This document shows positions 1 to 7,970 of a DNA stretch of 64,000 nt, in pieces (position 1 is the stretch's first letter; every line of letters begins with the position of its first letter). Source of the stretch: Hymenobacter sp. H14-R3. Lineage in GTDB: Bacteria; Bacteroidota; Bacteroidia; Cytophagales; Hymenobacteraceae. The stretch spans positions 1-64,000 of the forward strand of contig NZ_JASITD010000024.1 in assembly GCF_030063445.1 (NCBI RefSeq). The letters run 5' to 3'. The notes below the pieces were generated by a model. It was not told the origin of the DNA. It was given only the letters and a program-made list of their open reading frames with translations, and made no database searches. Position numbers and translations under genes: made by a program.

Positions 1-46
1 TCTGCGCCCACACGTGCGCCTGGCCAAACTGCGTCGAAATACTCAT
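1..46 (-). CDS. Possible 5' end of a minus-strand gene, cut by the window edge
   Basis: An ATG at 44-46 opens a minus-strand frame that reads MSISTQFGQAHVWAQ and runs off the left edge without a stop. It lies just downstream of a minus-strand terminator (71-103), so a new gene could begin here. Fifteen codons are too few for any family call, and there is no clear ribosome binding site. Confidence 0.3.
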   Translation of the reverse strand, partial: MSISTQFGQAHVWAQ

Positions 47-70
47 ACCCGAAAGCTACTGCCAGCACCC

Positions 71-103
71 AAAAAAAGCGCTGGCCGGGAGGCCAACGCT
101 TTT
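71..103 (-). terminator. Intrinsic terminator of the small secreted-protein gene
   Basis: A 12-bp stem (75-86 with 92-103, one G-U pair) is followed on the minus strand by a run of seven T. It lies about 60 bases downstream of the stop codon at 165. Confidence 0.7.
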
Positions 104-164
104 CTGAGTTTTGGGTAAGGACAAGGCCGAAGCCAGGGCTTTTGTAGCCGTATGCAAGCTAAAC

Positions 165-473
165 CTACTCGGTTTTGGCTTCCATTTTGTTGGTGCTTTT
201 CTTCAGCTTGCGGCTGGCTTTGAGGCTAGTACGCTTTGTGGCACGGGCAGCCTTCTTGGCACCGCTCTTAACGGCGTGGCCGGCATCGCTGGCAAGGTTG
301 CCAGCTGCGTCGGTCGTATTTTCAAGGGCTTGGCCCACGTTGGTCTTACCAGTTTTGGTCACTACTTTTTTCGTACCGTTATCACGCACCTTCACTTCGG
401 TGGTGGGGGTAGTCTGAGCAAACGAAACAGTGGTGAAAGCACAAGCGGCGAGCAGCAGAATTACTTTTTTCAT
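165..473 (-). CDS. Small secreted Lys/Ala/Thr-rich protein
   Basis: This 102-residue protein begins with a typical signal peptide (MKKVILLLAACAFTTVSFAQ), so it is probably exported to the periplasm or beyond. The mature part is rich in Lys, Thr and Ala and strongly basic toward its end (AKKAARATKRTSLKASRKLKK). There are no cysteines after the signal peptide and no recognisable domain. The middle (NTTDAAGNLASDAGHAVKSG) resembles the low-complexity helical repeats of LEA-like or histone-H1-like proteins, but this is only a compositional likeness. It stands alone, with its own terminator at 71-103. Its function is unknown. Confidence 0.65.
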   Translation of the reverse strand: MKKVILLLAACAFTTVSFAQTTPTTEVKVRDNGTKKVVTKTGKTNVGQALENTTDAAGNLASDAGHAVKSGAKKAARATKRTSLKASRKLKKSTNKMEAKTE

Positions 474-566
474 GGCTAAGGAGGAAAATATTTTTCAAGG
501 TCTTGTACGCGGCAGCCCAACCTGAGTTGCCGTACCCGACGGGGCTAACCTTTTCAAAGCGCGTGC

Positions 567-592
567 CAAAATAAAAAGGCCGCCGGCCGGCC
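567..592 (-). terminator. Probable terminator after queA
   Basis: Directly after the queA stop, the minus strand reads GGCCG-GCCGG-CGGCC and then five T, a short GC-only hairpin with a U-tract. Confidence 0.5.
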
Positions 593-594
593 GG

Positions 595-1842
595 CTAAGG
601 CAAAAGCAGCGAGGAGTCGCCGTAGCTCAGAAAACGGTAGCCGTGGCCCAAGGCGTGGTCATACACGGCGCGCCAGCTGGGGCCCAGCAGCGCCGACACT
701 AATAGGAGTAGGGTGCTTTCGGGCTGGTGAAAATTGGTAATCAGCCCCTGCACCAGCCGGAAGCGGTAGCCGGGCGCAATGAGCAGCTGCGTGCTGGCCT
801 CAATGGCGGCCGAGCCCGTGGCTTCCAGGTGCGCCAGCAGGGCTTGGAGGGCAATTTCGGGCGTAATCTCGGCTTCGCCGGGCAGCAGCTCGGCGTAGGG
901 TTGCCACTGGCTCACGCGCAGCTCGGCGGCTGAGGTGGCCGGCTGGCGGGCCAAGGCCGCGCCCAACCAGTAAAGACTTTCGAGGGTGCGCAGGCTGGTG
1001 GTGCCTACGGCGATAACCGGCTGCGGCCGGTGCGCCAGTAGTTGTCGCAATAAGCTGGCTTGCACAATGATAGGCTCGGCGTGCATGGGGTGCTCGGCCA
1101 TTGTGTCAGCCTTTACGGGCTGGAAGGTGCCGGCCCCCACGTGCAGCGTAACCTGGCCGGTGGCGATGCCGCGCGCGGCCAACTCGGCCAGCAGCTCGGG
1201 GGTGAAGTGCAGGCCGGCGGTGGGGGCGGCCACCGCGCCCTCGTGGGCGGCGTACACGGTTTGGTAGCGCATGGCGTCGGTGGCAGTGTCGGGGCGGTGC
1301 AGGTAGGGCGGCAGGGGCAGGTGGCCGGCCGCGCGCAGCACCTCGGCAAAGGGTAGCGAGCTGGGCGTCCAGCTGAAGTCAATCAGGCTTTCGCCGCTGG
1401 TTTCGTGGGCCTGGCGTATGGCGGTGAGGGTGGCGGGCTGGCCGGCAAACTGAAACTCCAGCTGCACGGAGCCGCTTTTCCAGCGGCGGCCGTTGCCTAC
1501 CAGGCAGCGCCAGGTGCAGGCGGCAGTTTGCTGCAAGGCCAGCTCCAGGGAGCGGTGCGGGGCCACGGGCTCCAGGCAAAATAGCTCGACCACGCCGCCC
1601 GTGGGCCGCTGCGTGAGCAGGCGGGCGCGCACTACGCGGGTATCGTTGAAAATGAGCAGGCTGCCGGGTGGCAGCTCGCCGGGCAGGTCGCGAAACGTTT
1701 TGTCGGTGAGGGCACCGTGGCGGCTCACCAGCAGGCGGCTGGCGGCGCGGTCGGCCAGGGGCTCGGGCGCGATGCGGGCGGCGGGCAGCTCGTAGTGAAA
1801 ATCCTGAATGCGCAGCTGGTGCGGGTCGGTAGGAGTGGGCAT
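595..1842 (-). CDS. queA: S-adenosylmethionine:tRNA ribosyltransferase-isomerase QueA
   Basis: QueA transfers and isomerises the ribosyl part of SAM onto 7-aminomethyl-7-deazaguanine in the tRNA wobble position, giving epoxyqueuosine. The protein has 415 residues, longer than the roughly 350 usual in Proteobacteria but, as I recall, normal for Bacteroidota. The family blocks appear in order: ELPAARIAPEPLADRAASRL near the N-terminus, FNDTRVVRARL, YQTVYAAHEGAVAAPTAGLH, LHVGAGTFQPV, VGTTSLRTLES, and INFHQPESTLLLLVSAL near the end. The queuosine partner tgt is about 7 kb away in the window, on the other strand. The start is the ATG whose N-terminus leads straight into the first family block. A -7 box lies 20 bases upstream. 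Confidence 0.97.
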   Translation of the reverse strand: MPTPTDPHQLRIQDFHYELPAARIAPEPLADRAASRLLVSRHGALTDKTFRDLPGELPPGSLLIFNDTRVVRARLLTQRPTGGVVELFCLEPVAPHRSLELALQQTAACTWRCLVGNGRRWKSGSVQLEFQFAGQPATLTAIRQAHETSGESLIDFSWTPSSLPFAEVLRAAGHLPLPPYLHRPDTATDAMRYQTVYAAHEGAVAAPTAGLHFTPELLAELAARGIATGQVTLHVGAGTFQPVKADTMAEHPMHAEPIIVQASLLRQLLAHRPQPVIAVGTTSLRTLESLYWLGAALARQPATSAAELRVSQWQPYAELLPGEAEITPEIALQALLAHLEATGSAAIEASTQLLIAPGYRFRLVQGLITNFHQPESTLLLLVSALLGPSWRAVYDHALGHGYRFLSYGDSSLLLP

Positions 1843-1861
1843 GGGAGGCAGCTTGAAGGGG

Positions 1862-1869
1862 CAAAGGTC
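1862..1869 (-). promoter_or_regulatory. Candidate -7 box for queA (GACCTTTG)
   Basis: The minus strand reads GACCTTTGCCCC 20 bases before the queA ATG. It differs from the Bacteroidota -7 consensus TAnnTTTG only in the first base. The same GACCTTTGC string precedes the genes starting at 23547 and 33706. Confidence 0.4.
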
Positions 1870-1908
1870 GGCCCGGCCGCGTTACTTGCGGCCTCAACCC
1901 CGTGCCCC

Positions 1909-3966
1909 ATGCGTCTGCTCTCCCTGCTTTTTGTTGCGCTGCCGCTGCTGGCGGCCGCCGCGCCGCCCGCCCACCTCTACGCCGACGCCATGCGCCGCCG
2001 CATTGCTACCGCCCAAGACGAGCGCCACACGACTGCCCTGCTGCCCTTCCTCACCCATAAAAACGCCACCTACCGCGCCGCCGCCGCCGAGGCCCTGGCC
2101 TCGGTGCAGGATAAAAAAGCCGTGCCCGCCCTGCTGCCGCTGCTGCACGATACCCGCACCGCCGTGCGCCGCGCCGCGGCCTACGCCCTGGGCCAAACCG
2201 GCGACAGCCTCGCCGTGCCTGCCCTGGCCCAGCGCCTGGCCCAGCCCGAAGCCAGCGCCGCCGCCCGCCGCACCATCTACGAAGCGCTGGGCCGCTGCGT
2301 TACGAAGCAGTCAGTCAATACGTTGTGGAGTATCAGGCTGCCCGACTCGGCGGCCGCGTCCGGGCAGGCCTGGGCGTTGTACCGGGCCAGCCTGCGCGGC
2401 CTGGCCACGCCCGAAGTGGTGCGCCACGCAGTGGCGCGGCTGGCGCAGCCGGGCGCAGGGCTGGCCCCGGCGCGGGCCGGCGCGTCGGCCGCCCTCACGC
2501 GCATGCGGGGCCAGGACTCGACGCTGGCGCGAGTGGCGCTGCCGGTGCTGCTGCAAGTGCTGGCGAGCGACCCTAGTTATTTTGTGCGGGAGAATTGTGC
2601 CACGGCCCTGGGCCGGGTGGCGCGGCCCCAGGCCCTGGCGGCCCTGCTAAAAGCAGCCAGCCAAGATGCCGACTACCGGGTGCGCATTGCGGCGGTGCGG
2701 GCGCTGCCCACCAATTTGCTAACCGTAGTATCGGCCACGCAACGGCCAGGCAGCAAGCCCAATGAGGTAATTCGGCTGCTTAAAATGCGGCCTGCTGATA
2801 GCCTGCGGGTGCGCGGCGCCGGCCGGATGCTGGGGGCCCGGCTGCCGCAAGAGTCGCTCACCGCGGCCGAGTGGTTTCTGAAAACCGCCCACGACACCTC
2901 TACCGCCGATAACGTGCTGGACTGGGGGCGGTACGTGGAGGGCATCCGGTATTCGGCGCGGGTGGCCACACACTGGCGCACCCGCGCCACGCTGCTGCAA
3001 GCTGCCCTGCGCCACGCCCCCGCCCGCCAGCGCCCCGCGCTGGCCGATACCATTCGGCAGCGCTACCAAGCTACTGAAAATCAGTATGAAAAGGCTGGCC
3101 TGCTCACCGCCCTCAGCGAAGACCCGGCGCAGCTGGATTTCCTGGCCAAGGAAGCAGCCCTCACTACCGGCCCGGCCATTGTGCCCGGCACGGCGCTGGC
3201 CGCGCTGGTGAGCCTGCGGGGTAATAAGAGCTTCCCCGCCGCCCAGCAGGCCGATTTTACGGCTGCCCTGCGCCGGGCGCTGGCCAGCGCCGACGTGGCC
3301 CAGCTGGCCACCGCCGCCGAGGCCTTTGCCAACCCTGCCCTGGTGCCCGCGCCCCAGCCCGAAGACCTCGCCGCCCTGCGCCAGGCCCAAAGCAAGCTCA
3401 CGCTGCCCCGCGAAATGGAGGCATGGCTGGGCTTGCAGCAGGCATTAGATAAGCTGGAAAAGAAGCCCACCCCCACGCCGGCCCCCTTGGGCACCGCTAG
3501 CCAGCACCCCATCGACTGGGCGCTGGTGCAAACCATTGCGGTGGGCCAGCGCGTGCGCATGACTACCAGTAAAGGCTTGATTATACTGGAGTTAAAAATA
3601 GTAGAAGCCCCCGGCTCAGTAGCCAGCTTCGTGCGCTTAGTCAAAAGCCACTTCTACGACGGGCTTTACTTCCACCGTGTGGTGCCCGACTTCGTGGCCC
3701 AGGGCGGCGACCCGCGCGGCGACGGCTCGGGCAGCACGCCCTACAACTTGCGCTCCGAGTTGGCGCAGCTCAACTATGGCGCGGGGGCAGTGGGCCTGGC
3801 CTCGGCCGGCAAGGATACCGAGAGCTGCCAGTTCTTTTTCACCCACCAGCCCACCCCGCACCTCGACGGCCGCTACACCATTTTTGCCCAGGTAGTGCAG
3901 GGCATGAGCGTAGTGCAGCAACTCGAAATCGGGGATAAAATTCTGACGGCCACACTCAGTAAGTAA
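1909..3966 (+). CDS. HEAT-repeat protein with C-terminal cyclophilin-type peptidyl-prolyl isomerase
   Basis: The protein of 685 residues starts at the ATG at 1909, which gives a clean signal peptide (MRLLSLLFVALPLLAAAAPP); the open frame upstream overlaps queA and is not used. About residues 40-420 are HEAT-like helical repeats, for example DTRTAVRRAAAYALGQTGD and YFVRENCATALGRVA. The last 140 or so residues are a cyclophilin domain, with the motifs FHRVVPDFVAQGGDPRGDGS and QFFFTHQPTPHLDGRYTIFA. It should be an exported prolyl isomerase folding proteins in the periplasm, with the repeats as a client or partner platform; that role is inferred. It is divergent from queA and convergent with the next gene. 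Confidence 0.9.
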   Translation: MRLLSLLFVALPLLAAAAPPAHLYADAMRRRIATAQDERHTTALLPFLTHKNATYRAAAAEALASVQDKKAVPALLPLLHDTRTAVRRAAAYALGQTGDSLAVPALAQRLAQPEASAAARRTIYEALGRCVTKQSVNTLWSIRLPDSAAASGQAWALYRASLRGLATPEVVRHAVARLAQPGAGLAPARAGASAALTRMRGQDSTLARVALPVLLQVLASDPSYFVRENCATALGRVARPQALAALLKAASQDADYRVRIAAVRALPTNLLTVVSATQRPGSKPNEVIRLLKMRPADSLRVRGAGRMLGARLPQESLTAAEWFLKTAHDTSTADNVLDWGRYVEGIRYSARVATHWRTRATLLQAALRHAPARQRPALADTIRQRYQATENQYEKAGLLTALSEDPAQLDFLAKEAALTTGPAIVPGTALAALVSLRGNKSFPAAQQADFTAALRRALASADVAQLATAAEAFANPALVPAPQPEDLAALRQAQSKLTLPREMEAWLGLQQALDKLEKKPTPTPAPLGTASQHPIDWALVQTIAVGQRVRMTTSKGLIILELKIVEAPGSVASFVRLVKSHFYDGLYFHRVVPDFVAQGGDPRGDGSGSTPYNLRSELAQLNYGAGAVGLASAGKDTESCQFFFTHQPTPHLDGRYTIFAQVVQGMSVVQQLEIGDKILTATLSK

Positions 3967-3993
3967 GTACTTATAATAGTGCAGGTTACCTTA

Positions 3994-5508
3994 TTATTGC
4001 GCTGGGACATCCCGTAAGGCCCAAACGCGAAACCCACCCACGCGCTTCACCTCGTGGGCCAGGTTGGGCAGCAGTTTCGGGTCGCGCAGGCCCAGGGTAT
4101 CAGTGGTGTAGAGGTAGCGGGCACCACCGGCCACGCAATCAGCCAGGTAGGTTTTGCCGCTGTAGGTGCTGGCCGCCATCTGCCCCGGCTCGTCGAAGCC
4201 AAAGCCTTTCTTGTGTAAAAAATAGAAGCTGATGCAGCCCGAATCGTCGGGCCCTACTACGCAGAGCGCGCCGGGGGGCGTGGCCGCCTCCAGGGCCGCC
4301 CGGGTGGCGGGGGCGAACAATTCTGGGGCCACATCGGGACCGTGGTTGAGCCACCGCCCCCAGTCGATGCGCGCCACGGCCCATAAAGGCTGAATCAGCA
4401 GCGCAACCAGCAGCAGGGGGCGGGCCCGCGGAAACCGACGCAGCCACGCGCCGCCCCACACGGCCAGCAGCAGCAGCACGGGCAGCAGCGGTAGCAGGTA
4501 ATAGGCGTGATTGCGCATTTGGTTTAGCTCGATAAAGTAGTACGCCAGCAGCCCCGCGCCCCAAGCCAGCCCCGGCCCAAACCACGGGTGCTGCACCGGT
4601 GCCCGGCGCGCCAGCCGCCACAGCCCCACCACGAACAGCACCAGCGAGCCATAACCCAAAATCACTTCGGGCAGGTCGGATATCAGGTTGCGCTTGAGAA
4701 TAAACCAGCCAGTGGCTAAGTCTGTCGCCGGCCGGATTTCGAGGCCAAAGTCGGCCAGGCCCGAGCTGGCAATGAGTCGGAGCGCATACGCATACCAAGC
4801 CAGCGTAACGCCTACCGATGTTGCGGCGTAGCCAACCAGCTGCGCCACTTGCAGCCCCGAGTAACGCCGCTGGAGCAAATCGCGCAGCACAAAAACGGCA
4901 ATTGGGAAGCCAATCACCAAAAATTGCAGCTTAGTAAGGCCAGCCAGCGTAACGAATAATAAGCTGATTACCAGGGTACTAACGCGCCGGTTTTCGCGCC
5001 AGCGCCCAAACCACAGCAGGCCCGCTATGGAGGCCGTGAGTGCCAGAATATCGGGTAGGGCATTTACGCCGTGGTAGTATACTTCGGGGCTCCAGGCAAG
5101 GCCCCACGCGCCCACCGCGCCCAGCCACACGCTACCGCTCACTTGCTTGGCTAAGTGGTAAAAGGCCACCACTCCCAGCATATAAATCACCCAATTGACT
5201 AGGCGCGGCAGGGCTTCGTGAAAGCCAACTGCTTTATAACCAATGGCCACCAGGTACTCATAGGAAGGAAACTGCATGCCCGTTACGCCGTTCGTAGCGT
5301 TGCGCCGGTCTACGCGCGGCGCCAAAATATTCATGCTCTCCTCGTAGAAATTGCGTGCCACGGCCATTGTGTTGCACTGCCGCCACACGTGCAGGCTCAT
5401 AGGCGGCAACTGGAAGAAGGGGGCATGCAATAAAAAATTTAACCCTATCAATACCGGCCAAAACCAGCGCGGAAGCCGCTGCGCCTGTAAAATGCTACTC
5501 CAATTCAT
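3994..5508 (-). CDS. GT39/ArnT-like multi-pass membrane glycosyltransferase
   Basis: This is a 504-residue integral membrane protein with about ten hydrophobic segments and a soluble C-terminal part from about residue 390. The first periplasmic loop after helix 1 carries acidic/aromatic signatures (SLHVWRQCNTMAVARNFYEE) like the loop of GT39/PMT-type lipid-phosphate-sugar:acceptor transferases, and MQFPSYEYLVAIGYKAVG fits the same fold. Such enzymes move a sugar from a polyprenyl-phosphate donor to a protein or lipid. The exact acceptor cannot be told from sequence, and no sugar-donor genes lie beside it. It has its own candidate promoter at 5547-5554. Confidence 0.75.
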   Translation of the reverse strand: MNWSSILQAQRLPRWFWPVLIGLNFLLHAPFFQLPPMSLHVWRQCNTMAVARNFYEESMNILAPRVDRRNATNGVTGMQFPSYEYLVAIGYKAVGFHEALPRLVNWVIYMLGVVAFYHLAKQVSGSVWLGAVGAWGLAWSPEVYYHGVNALPDILALTASIAGLLWFGRWRENRRVSTLVISLLFVTLAGLTKLQFLVIGFPIAVFVLRDLLQRRYSGLQVAQLVGYAATSVGVTLAWYAYALRLIASSGLADFGLEIRPATDLATGWFILKRNLISDLPEVILGYGSLVLFVVGLWRLARRAPVQHPWFGPGLAWGAGLLAYYFIELNQMRNHAYYLLPLLPVLLLLAVWGGAWLRRFPRARPLLLVALLIQPLWAVARIDWGRWLNHGPDVAPELFAPATRAALEAATPPGALCVVGPDDSGCISFYFLHKKGFGFDEPGQMAASTYSGKTYLADCVAGGARYLYTTDTLGLRDPKLLPNLAHEVKRVGGFRVWALRDVPAQ

Positions 5509-5546
5509 GCCCGCAAGATAAGGATAGAAGTAGTGAATGAAGATTT

Positions 5547-5554
5547 CAAATGTA
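5547..5554 (-). promoter_or_regulatory. Candidate -7 box (TACATTTG) for the GT39-like gene
   Basis: An exact TAnnTTTG match on the minus strand, 39 bases before the start at 5508, in an AT-rich divergent intergenic region. No clear -33 TTG was seen. Confidence 0.5.
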
Positions 5555-5692
5555 TATTAATAAATAATAAATTATTATTGAGATTGGTGCTCAGCTTTGA
5601 GGCGTGGTGAGTAGCCGTAGCCTCTTGCTGCCCACCCTAAAACCTCTATCTGTCGTAAATACTGACTTGCCCAAACTTATCCTAGTTGCCTT

Positions 5693-6490
5693 ATGCCTTT
5701 GCCCGAAGCTCTTTCTGCCTCACAATTAAGTATTTATACCGAGCGCCTGATGAGCCTGGTGGTGCTCTACCTGCCCCGGCTGTTTTCGGCGCTGCTGCTG
5801 CTGGTGGTGGGCTGGTGGGTTATTGGCTGGGCCAGCCGGCTGGTATCGGCGGCGGTGTCGCACTTCGATGTGTCGCTGCGCTCGTTTCTGAGCAGTATGT
5901 TCAGCATTGCGCTCAAGGTGCTGCTGCTTATTTCGGCGGCGGGCATGGTGGGCTTCGAAACCACCTCGTTTGTGGCCATTCTGGGGGCGGCGGGCCTGGC
6001 CGTGGGCCTGGCCTTGCAGGGTACGCTGGCCAACTTTGCGGGTGGCGTGCTCATCCTGGTTTTTAAGCCCTTTACCGTGGGCGATGTTATTGAGAGCCAG
6101 GGCAAAAGCGGTACCGTGCAGGCCATCCAGATTTTTAATACGTTGCTGCTCAACTCGCAGGGCGACCTCGTTATTCTGCCCAACGGCGCTACCTCCAACG
6201 GCGTTATTACCAACCGGGCGCACCCCATGCGCGCCCTGGTAGAAGTACCCCTCGACCTGCCCAGTACCACCAACCTCGATTACCTGCGTGCGCAGGTAAT
6301 TCCACTGCTCCAGTCGCTGCCCGATGTGCTGCCCACGCCGCCGCCGCAGGTCAGCATCACCACCCTCACGCCGGGCGCCAACATGACGCTGTCTTTCCAA
6401 ACGCACACCACGCCTGGCAAAGAGGATGCCCTGCGTAAAGCCATGATTGAGAGCTTGCAGCAGTTTTTTGCGGAACCACTCCAAGGATAA
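5693..6490 (+). CDS. mscS: Small-conductance mechanosensitive channel, MscS family
   Basis: MscS channels open under membrane tension and release solutes during osmotic downshock. The 265-residue protein has three N-terminal membrane helices. The third is the pore-lining one with the family's Gly/Ala packing pattern (GAAGLAVGLALQGTLANFAG), followed by the beta domain (FKPFTVGDVIESQG) and NSQGDLVILPNG. The length is close to that of the compact MscS prototype. The last codons and the TAA lie inside the left arm of a perfect 45-bp inverted repeat (6481-6605), so the repeat has supplied or overwritten the C-terminus. Confidence 0.95.
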   Translation: MPLPEALSASQLSIYTERLMSLVVLYLPRLFSALLLLVVGWWVIGWASRLVSAAVSHFDVSLRSFLSSMFSIALKVLLLISAAGMVGFETTSFVAILGAAGLAVGLALQGTLANFAGGVLILVFKPFTVGDVIESQGKSGTVQAIQIFNTLLLNSQGDLVILPNGATSNGVITNRAHPMRALVEVPLDLPSTTNLDYLRAQVIPLLQSLPDVLPTPPPQVSITTLTPGANMTLSFQTHTTPGKEDALRKAMIESLQQFFAEPLQG

Positions 6491-6605
6491 AAAGAACGCC
6501 GGGCAGACTGAAGAAAAGCCACTCGTTCGCATCGTTGGGTTGATATCCCAGCGGCGCGAGCGAGTGGCTTTTCTTCAGTCTGCCCGGCGTTCTTTTTATC
6601 CTTGG
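6481..6605. repeat. Perfect 45-bp inverted repeat between mscS and rsmG
   Basis: Arms 6481-6525 and 6561-6605 are exact reverse complements, and the 35-base centre is itself partly self-complementary (GTTGGG with CCCAGC). It contains the mscS stop and ends 8 bases before the rsmG stop, so it could terminate both convergent genes. The arm contains AAAAAGAACG, like the arms at 38146 and 22328, which suggests a family of palindromic elements. Confidence 0.9.
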
Positions 6606-6612
6606 CTCAGCC

Positions 6613-7227
6613 CTACACGGGCACTACCACTACCTTTTTCGTCTCGAAAAACTCTTCCTCGAAAAAATCACTCACATTTAGTACCCGCGCTACGAGGCCG
6701 CTTTCGGCGATTTCTTCGGTGAGGTCGCCGCCTTTGAGGTAGTAAAGGCCCGCGCCCGGCGCGGGGTGTTTTTTGTAGCTGTGCATTATCCAGGGGTGGA
6801 AGGTGGCGAGGCGGGCCACGGCGCGGCTCACTATGAAGTCAAACTTCTCGCGCACGTCCTCGGCCCGGATTTGCTCGGCCGTTACGTTGTGCAGGCCCAG
6901 GTCGGCGGCCATAAACTGCACGGCCCGAATCTTTTTGCCAATGCTATCGACGAGGTGAAACCTCACCTCCGGGAACAGGATGGCCAGCGGCAGGCCAGGC
7001 AGGCCGCCGCCGGTGCCTACGTCAAGCACCGCGCTACCGGCCGGGAAATCAATCACCTTGGCCAGCGCCAGCGAGTGCAGAATGTGGCGCTCCACGAGGT
7101 TGTCGGCGTCGGTGCGGGCCACCAGGTTTATCTGCGCGTTCCAAGCCTTAAATTCGGTTTCGAAGCGCGCAAACTGCGCCAGCTGGGGCTCGGTGAGGTG
7201 GGGGAAGTACTTGGTAAGCAGTTGCAT
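6613..7227 (-). CDS. rsmG: 16S rRNA (guanine-527-N7)-methyltransferase RsmG
   Basis: RsmG (GidB) methylates N7 of G527 in 16S rRNA, using SAM. The 204 residues match the family's usual size. The SAM-binding loop AVLDVGTGGGLPGLPLAILF lies at about residues 64-83, preceded by the helical segment WNAQINLVARTDADNLVERH, which is typical of the family, and followed by HLVDSIGKK. The conserved FDFIVSRAVARL is also present. It is transcribed on its own, flanked by two long palindromes (6481-6605 and 7244-7331). Confidence 0.96.
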   Translation of the reverse strand: MQLLTKYFPHLTEPQLAQFARFETEFKAWNAQINLVARTDADNLVERHILHSLALAKVIDFPAGSAVLDVGTGGGLPGLPLAILFPEVRFHLVDSIGKKIRAVQFMAADLGLHNVTAEQIRAEDVREKFDFIVSRAVARLATFHPWIMHSYKKHPAPGAGLYYLKGGDLTEEIAESGLVARVLNVSDFFEEEFFETKKVVVVPV

Positions 7228-7243
7228 ACGCTATAAATAAAAA

Positions 7244-7331
7244 CTGTCATCCTGAGCTTGCGAAGGACCTTATGCCCAGCGAACGATTTGTTCGGGCGGG
7301 ATTAAGGTCCTTCGCAAGCTCAGGATGACAG
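7244..7331. repeat. Palindromic element with 29-bp perfect arms
   Basis: Arms 7244-7272 and 7303-7331 are exact reverse complements, with further partial pairing (CGAAC with GTTCG) in the loop. The arm begins CTGTCATCCTGAGCTTGCG, which overlaps in wording (GTCATnCTGAGCTTGCGAA) with the arm at 38146. It lies between the sigma-factor stop and the rsmG start. Confidence 0.9.
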
Positions 7332-7346
7332 CTGGGTGCGAGTCAG

Positions 7347-7970
7347 TTAAATAAACTCTTTCTTGTCCTTCACCATGTCGTAGAGCAGCTCACGGGCGCG
7401 GTGCAGCTGGGCTTTCACGGTGCCGAGGGGGGCTTTGAGCTCGGTGGCGATTTCCTCGTAGCTCAACTCATCAAAATAGCGCAGGCTCACGAGGCGCTGG
7501 TATTTATCGGGCAGACGCGACACGACGTGGCGCATGATTTCGATTTTCTGGTTCTTAATCGTGGTGTCGGCCGGGTTGAGGTCGTTGTCCCGAAATTCAA
7601 GCTGAATCTCGTCGCCGTCGCCCATTTTCACGGCCGAGTCGATGCTCATGGTCTTGATTTTATTCTTGCGAATAAAGTCGATGCAATTGTTGGTGGCAAT
7701 GCGGAAGAGCCAGGTGCTGAACGCAAACTCGGGGTTGAATTTGTGCAGGTTCTTAAACGCCTTGGCGAAGGCCTCGATGGTGAGGTCCTCGGCATCGTCA
7801 GGGTTGCGCACCATCTTGAGCACCACGTGAAACACGGGCTTCTTGTAGATGTGCATCAGCTCGGCGTAGGCCTTCTCGTCGCCGTGGTCCACGGCGGCGC
7901 GAATCAGCTTAAAGTCGTGCTTGGCTTTAGTCGAAAATTGCTTCTGGATATCGGCAGGATTTACTTCCAT
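7347..7970 (-). CDS. RNA polymerase sigma factor, ECF-like sigma-70 family
   Basis: The protein has 207 residues from the ATG at 7970. Region 2 is clear (DDAEDLTIEAFAKAFKNLHK and FSTWLFRIATNNCIDFIRK), and so is region 4, with its helix-turn-helix (RLPDKYQRLVSLRYFDELSY and LGTVKAQLHRARELL). Regions 1 and 3 are absent, as in ECF-type factors. The N-terminal segment KAKHDFKLIRAAVDHGDEKA is usual for the Bacteroidota members I know. The start codon lies inside the end of the glycosyltransferase gene (10-base overlap), so translation is probably coupled. No anti-sigma gene is adjacent, so the regulon and control are unknown. Confidence 0.93.
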   Translation of the reverse strand: MEVNPADIQKQFSTKAKHDFKLIRAAVDHGDEKAYAELMHIYKKPVFHVVLKMVRNPDDAEDLTIEAFAKAFKNLHKFNPEFAFSTWLFRIATNNCIDFIRKNKIKTMSIDSAVKMGDGDEIQLEFRDNDLNPADTTIKNQKIEIMRHVVSRLPDKYQRLVSLRYFDELSYEEIATELKAPLGTVKAQLHRARELLYDMVKDKKEFI

